Part shown: positions 60,904 through 64,000 of the stretch, piece by piece | Layout: every line of letters begins with the position of its first letter | Numbering within the stretch: the stretch's first letter is position 1 | Assembly (NCBI GenBank): GCA_963786495.1 | Contig: CAWAZL010000001.1 | Coordinates: forward strand, 70,798 to 134,797 | Reading direction: 5' to 3' | DNA from: JALZKA01 sp963786495 | GTDB lineage: Bacteria > Actinomycetota > Thermoleophilia > Solirubrobacterales > 70-9 | DNA length: 64,000 bases | Translations under genes and position numbers: made by a program | Notes under the pieces: generated by a model | Database searches by the model: none | Told to the model about the DNA's origin: nothing | What the model saw: only the letters and a program-made list of their open reading frames with translations

Positions 60904-62823
60904 TCAGTCGACTGGGAGGGCGGTCAGGAAGCTCGCGGCGATTGGCGCGGCGACTTCCCCGCCCGAGGTGCCCTCCTCGACGAGGACGGCTACAGCGACG
61001 TCGTCGCGGGCGGCGATGAACCAGGCGTGGGTTTTCGGCGGGTCGGCGGTGCCGAACTCGGCGGTGCCCGACTTGCCGATCGGCTCGCCAGGAACCACCG
61101 CGAGCGCGGTCCCCGTGCCGGACGTCACCACCGAGCGCATCAAGGTTCGAAGCTCGTTCGCGTTCTGGGGGCCGATGGGCTCGCCCGCCTCCTCGGGGTC
61201 GTCGGCGACCAAGCGCGGCCGGTGCCACTCGCCGCTCTGAACGGTCGCCGCGACCCCCGCCATGGCGAGCGGGCTGACAAGGATTCGTCCTTGCCCGATC
61301 ACCGACGCGGCCTCCTCGACCTCGTCCTTGCCGGGCGGGACGTCGCCGCCAAATGCGTCCAGCGGAAGCTCGGGATCGATCCCGACGCCGAACCGCTCGG
61401 CCTTGTCGCGAAGGGCGGTCGGCTCGAGATCGTCGGCGAGCGAGACGAACGCGGTGTTGCATGACTGGGCGAAGTCGGTCGAGAAGGGCACGGCGCCGGC
61501 AGCGGAGCCCTCGAAATTGACGAAGTCGCGGCCGCCGACGTCGATCGACTCGGGGCAGTCGACGATCTCGGTCGTCTCGAGGCCCGTGTCCAGCAAAGCG
61601 GCCGTGGAGATCACCTTGAAGGTCGAGCCCGGCGGGTACTGCCCGGTGAAGGCGATGTTCTGGCCCTCGTCCGTCGGCCGGTTGGCAACCGCCAGGATGT
61701 CGCCGGTCTTCGGATCGAGCGCGACGAGCGCGGCGGCGCCCTCGACGTCGGCGAACGCCTCCTCGGCGGCGGTCTGGACCTCGATGGAGAGCGTGGTCTC
61801 GAGTGGCTCGCCGGGCTCGCCCTCGTGGGTCTCCAACGTGTCGACCGCTTCGCCCTGAGAGTTCCTCACAACCACCGAACGCTCCGGCTTGCCGGCCAAC
61901 TGCTCATCGAACGCGGCCGAGAGGCCTGTCTGACCGACGATGTCGTCGGCGTCGAGCTCGCCGTCGGACTTCTTGATCTGCTCGGCCGTCGCGGGCCCGA
62001 CCGTCCCCAGCAGGGCGCGCGCAAAGTCTCGGGTTGGCGTGAGCGGGGTCTCGCGTACGGCGAGCTGGATGCCGGGAACGGCTCTGAGCTCGGTCTCGAC
62101 CGGGGTGAAGTCCTCCTCGCGAAGCGTGATGGCCGGGACCACGGCATCGGGCTCCGCTTGCTCGATTGCCTTCGTCAGCGTTTCGGGATCGACCTCGGTT
62201 ACGGCCTCGATCGCGTCCACGGTCGCCGCGACGTCGTCGACCTCGGCGGGCAGGACCCCTACGTCGACCACGGTGCCGAGCGAGACAAGCTGCTCGCCGT
62301 CGCGGTCCAGGATCGGCGCGCGGTCCGCGAATTCCTCGACCGTTCCGAGCCGCTCGCCATCCTCGCGCAGCGCCGGGTGGATCGCACGGCTCGACCAGTC
62401 GATGAGCCATTCGTCGTTGGCCTGGGTCAGCGTCAGCGCGTCGTTCGTGTACTCGAAGGCGCCGAACTCCGGCACGTCCCAGGTCATTCGGACCTTGGCA
62501 GTGGCGTCGGAGCCGCTCTCGGAGACTTCCGTCACCTCCGCTTCGAACGTTGCCCCGTCGAGGCCGTCGATGTTCGCCTGAAGCATGTCTGCGACGAGGG
62601 CCGGGTCGCCGTCGGTGAACGCGGCCGCGGCCTCAGGGTCATCGTTCTCAAGCGCCGCGACATAGCCGTCCACGGCGGTCGTTGCGCTTGGCCCGCCGAG
62701 CGAGCGGACCGCGATTACGACGATGACGATGAGGACACCCACCAGGGCCGCGACCGCAATCGCCGCGCGATCGCTCAGGCCGAAGCGTTGCCAGGGGCGT
62801 GTTTGGGTACTGCCTTGTTCCAC
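60904..62823 (-). CDS. Class B penicillin-binding protein with MecA-type N-terminal domain
   Basis: A membrane-anchored transpeptidase of about 639 residues. The N-terminal helix AAIAVAALVGVLIVIVVIAV is followed by an NTF2-like (MecA_N) domain (VDGYVAALENDDPEAAAAF to WLIDWSSRAIHP), a dimerisation domain, and the transpeptidase domain. The latter has active-site Ser in YPPGSTFKVIS, SxN in DFAQSCNTAF and KSG in IGKSGTAEFG. It crosslinks peptidoglycan outside the membrane; MecA-type class B PBPs are common in Gram-positives, sometimes with low beta-lactam affinity. The GTG start at 62823 is chosen because the upstream extension to 62877 looks non-coding; it lacks a clear Shine-Dalgarno sequence. 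Divergent from the secreted gene at 62.9 kb. Confidence 0.9.
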   Translation of the reverse strand: MEQGSTQTRPWQRFGLSDRAAIAVAALVGVLIVIVVIAVRSLGGPSATTAVDGYVAALENDDPEAAAAFTDGDPALVADMLQANIDGLDGATFEAEVTEVSESGSDATAKVRMTWDVPEFGAFEYTNDALTLTQANDEWLIDWSSRAIHPALREDGERLGTVEEFADRAPILDRDGEQLVSLGTVVDVGVLPAEVDDVAATVDAIEAVTEVDPETLTKAIEQAEPDAVVPAITLREEDFTPVETELRAVPGIQLAVRETPLTPTRDFARALLGTVGPATAEQIKKSDGELDADDIVGQTGLSAAFDEQLAGKPERSVVVRNSQGEAVDTLETHEGEPGEPLETTLSIEVQTAAEEAFADVEGAAALVALDPKTGDILAVANRPTDEGQNIAFTGQYPPGSTFKVISTAALLDTGLETTEIVDCPESIDVGGRDFVNFEGSAAGAVPFSTDFAQSCNTAFVSLADDLEPTALRDKAERFGVGIDPELPLDAFGGDVPPGKDEVEEAASVIGQGRILVSPLAMAGVAATVQSGEWHRPRLVADDPEEAGEPIGPQNANELRTLMRSVVTSGTGTALAVVPGEPIGKSGTAEFGTADPPKTHAWFIAARDDVAVAVLVEEGTSGGEVAAPIAASFLTALPVD

Positions 62824-62910
62824 GAGAAATGACCCCCGGTCACTCCGGAAGGTAGCGGGGCATGCGCGAACCGGCACAAATCACAGGCAAAGCCTTTACC
62901 CTCGAGACAG

Positions 62911-64000
62911 ATGGTGGACCGCGGGGCAGGCACTAGCCGATTGGGGGGGATCAGGCGCGCGAGTAGCGCGCTCGCGCTGTGCGTAGCCATGCTCGGCTTC
63001 GGGGCCGATGCCGCCCAGGCGGAAACAGGCACCACGACCGACCGCTACACGCTCGTCAAGGGCTGCTTCGCGCTCGAGTCGGCTGCCGGCAACCTGATCG
63101 CCCAGACGGGGAACGGCTACTCCGCGACGGCGGCGTCCCTGGGCGACGCGGAGGGATTCCGCATGCAGGCCACGAGCTCGGCAAGTACTTGTTCTACGGC
63201 GAGGCCAAGGACTTCCTCGGGCTCAACGGCGCCGCCGTGGAAGTGGCGACAGCGCCCAGCGGTCAGACCACCTGGATCGTGGACGGTGCGGCGGGGCAGT
63301 TCACGATCGTCAACGAGGCGGGCAATCTGGCGCTGTCCGTGAACGGAAGTGACCAGCTCGTTTCAGTCCCCGCGGCCCAAGCGGAAGCCTTCACCTTCGT
63401 GGCTGCCGACGGCTGCGCCGTCTACCCGGAGATCCCCCTCAACGTGACCGGCGACCCGAACACCAACCTGCCTCGTTACGGCGAGGTCGAGGGAACCATG
63501 GACGGCCACATGCACATGATGGCCTTTGAGTTCTTGAGCGGCACTGCCCACTGCGGCCAGCCGTGGCATCGGTTGGGTGTTGAGACGCGCTCCGCGACTG
63601 CCAAGACCACATTGACTCCGACGGGCTCCACCGCCGTTCTTGCCAAACTTTCCTCGGAGGGGATCCCTGTCACGAGACCTCGGGCTGGCCGAACTTCGAG
63701 GGCTGGCCGGATTCCGAGTCCTTGACTCACGAAAACTCGTACTACCGGTGGCTCGAGCGCGCGCACCTGGCTGGCCTTCGCGTCTTCGTGAACCTGATGG
63801 TCGAGAACCGGGTGCTCTGCAAGGTCTATACGAACTATCCGTTTGTGGCCACCGAGGCGAAGAACTCGTGCAACGAGACGAAGTCCGTCGAGCTGGACAT
63901 CGAACTCAATCAAATGAGCTCGAGGACTACATCGACGCACAGGCGGGCGGTCCTGGCGAGGGTTTCTTCCGCATCGTCGAGAACCCGTTCCAGGCGCGCA
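62911..64000 (+). CDS. Secreted metal-dependent hydrolase-like protein, partial, three frame breaks
   Basis: The gene runs off the window end. ATG 62911 gives a signal peptide (SSALALCVAMLGFGADAAQA). A beta-rich domain follows (YTLVKGCFALESAAGNLI, then after a break near 63170 GKYLFYGEAKDFLGLNG, FTIVNEAGNLALSV). The catalytic-like region begins GHMHMMAFEFLSG with two His. After a break near 63665 come CHETSGWPNFEGWPDSESLTH (in part), YYRWLERAHLAGLRVFVNLMV, and after another near 63905 ELEDYIDAQAGGPGEGFF and VENPFQAR. The HMH motif suggests an amidohydrolase-like barrel, but I do not recognise a characterised member. The breaks cluster near the window end as at its start. Confidence 0.65.

Overview
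The window is high-GC, densely packed bacterial chromosome. It most likely comes from an actinobacterium of the class Thermoleophilia (Solirubrobacterales/Gaiellales-like), probably a metagenome-derived contig. That placement is inference from protein styles. These are secreted proteins opening with an N-terminal HLRTNAIAYLALFVALGG segment, 'C.RGT.AVSGGF' repeats, and a C-terminal 'FECKLD...F.PCSSP...G.H.F.VRA' domain on two unrelated secreted proteins. GTG/TTG starts are frequent, and several genes have a TANNNT hexamer 7-9 nt before the start codon, as expected for leaderless mRNAs. No rRNA, IS element, phage or CRISPR array was seen. One tRNA (initiator Met) is present.

Layout. 1-1.8 kb: disrupted vanZ-like, ppx/gppA and sixA genes, then tRNA-fMet. 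2-9.5 kb: a large LuxR-type ATPase regulator, a methyltransferase, a seven-bladed propeller protein, a repeat-containing secreted protein and a DsbA-family protein. 9.5-11.1 kb: a deleted DUF4260 relic and small conserved genes, including an MpsC/DUF2294 protein. 11.1-15.8 kb: a tightly coupled four-gene pathway (short ATP-grasp, SbnA-type PLP synthase, FAD/NAD(P)-binding protein, Y4yA-type PLP decarboxylase). 15.8-18.3 kb: LigD polymerase domain, hydrolase, DUF899. 18.3-24.4 kb: a convergent lysine-to-glutaryl-CoA locus (aminotransferase, saccharopine/lysine-6-dehydrogenase family, antiquitin-type aldehyde dehydrogenase, fused 2-oxoacid dehydrogenase E1). 24.5-34 kb: secreted proteins (CocE/NonD hydrolase, S8 protease) and a sulfatase / LDPGSGS small protein / methyltransferase group. 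34-36.7 kb: DUF72, metallo-beta-lactamase fold and histone-deacetylase-like genes.

36.8-48.9 kb is the most striking region: a run of eleven near-contiguous plus-strand genes. It holds 3,5-diaminohexanoate dehydrogenase (kdd), a hot-dog thioesterase, the 3-keto-5-aminohexanoate cleavage enzyme (kce), a TetR regulator, an S66 carboxypeptidase, a complete Opp/Dpp peptide importer (substrate-binding protein, two permeases, two ATPases), a P1/DmpA-type aminopeptidase and a membrane metallophosphoesterase. It reads as import, hydrolysis and catabolism of peptides carrying lysine or beta-lysine. 48.9-58.7 kb: two cytochromes P450, a secreted TIM-barrel-like protein, an epimerase, an SNF2 helicase and Lon. 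58.7-64 kb: a MarR regulator divergent from lon, a DHA2 drug exporter, a class B PBP and a truncated secreted hydrolase.

Two cautions. Many genes carry one or more frame breaks whose translated pieces stay well conserved, most densely within about 2 kb of each window end. Most are therefore more likely consensus sequencing errors than real decay. Also, short GGGG/CCCC palindromes recur between genes and once inside lon in frame, suggesting a small REP-like repeat family.
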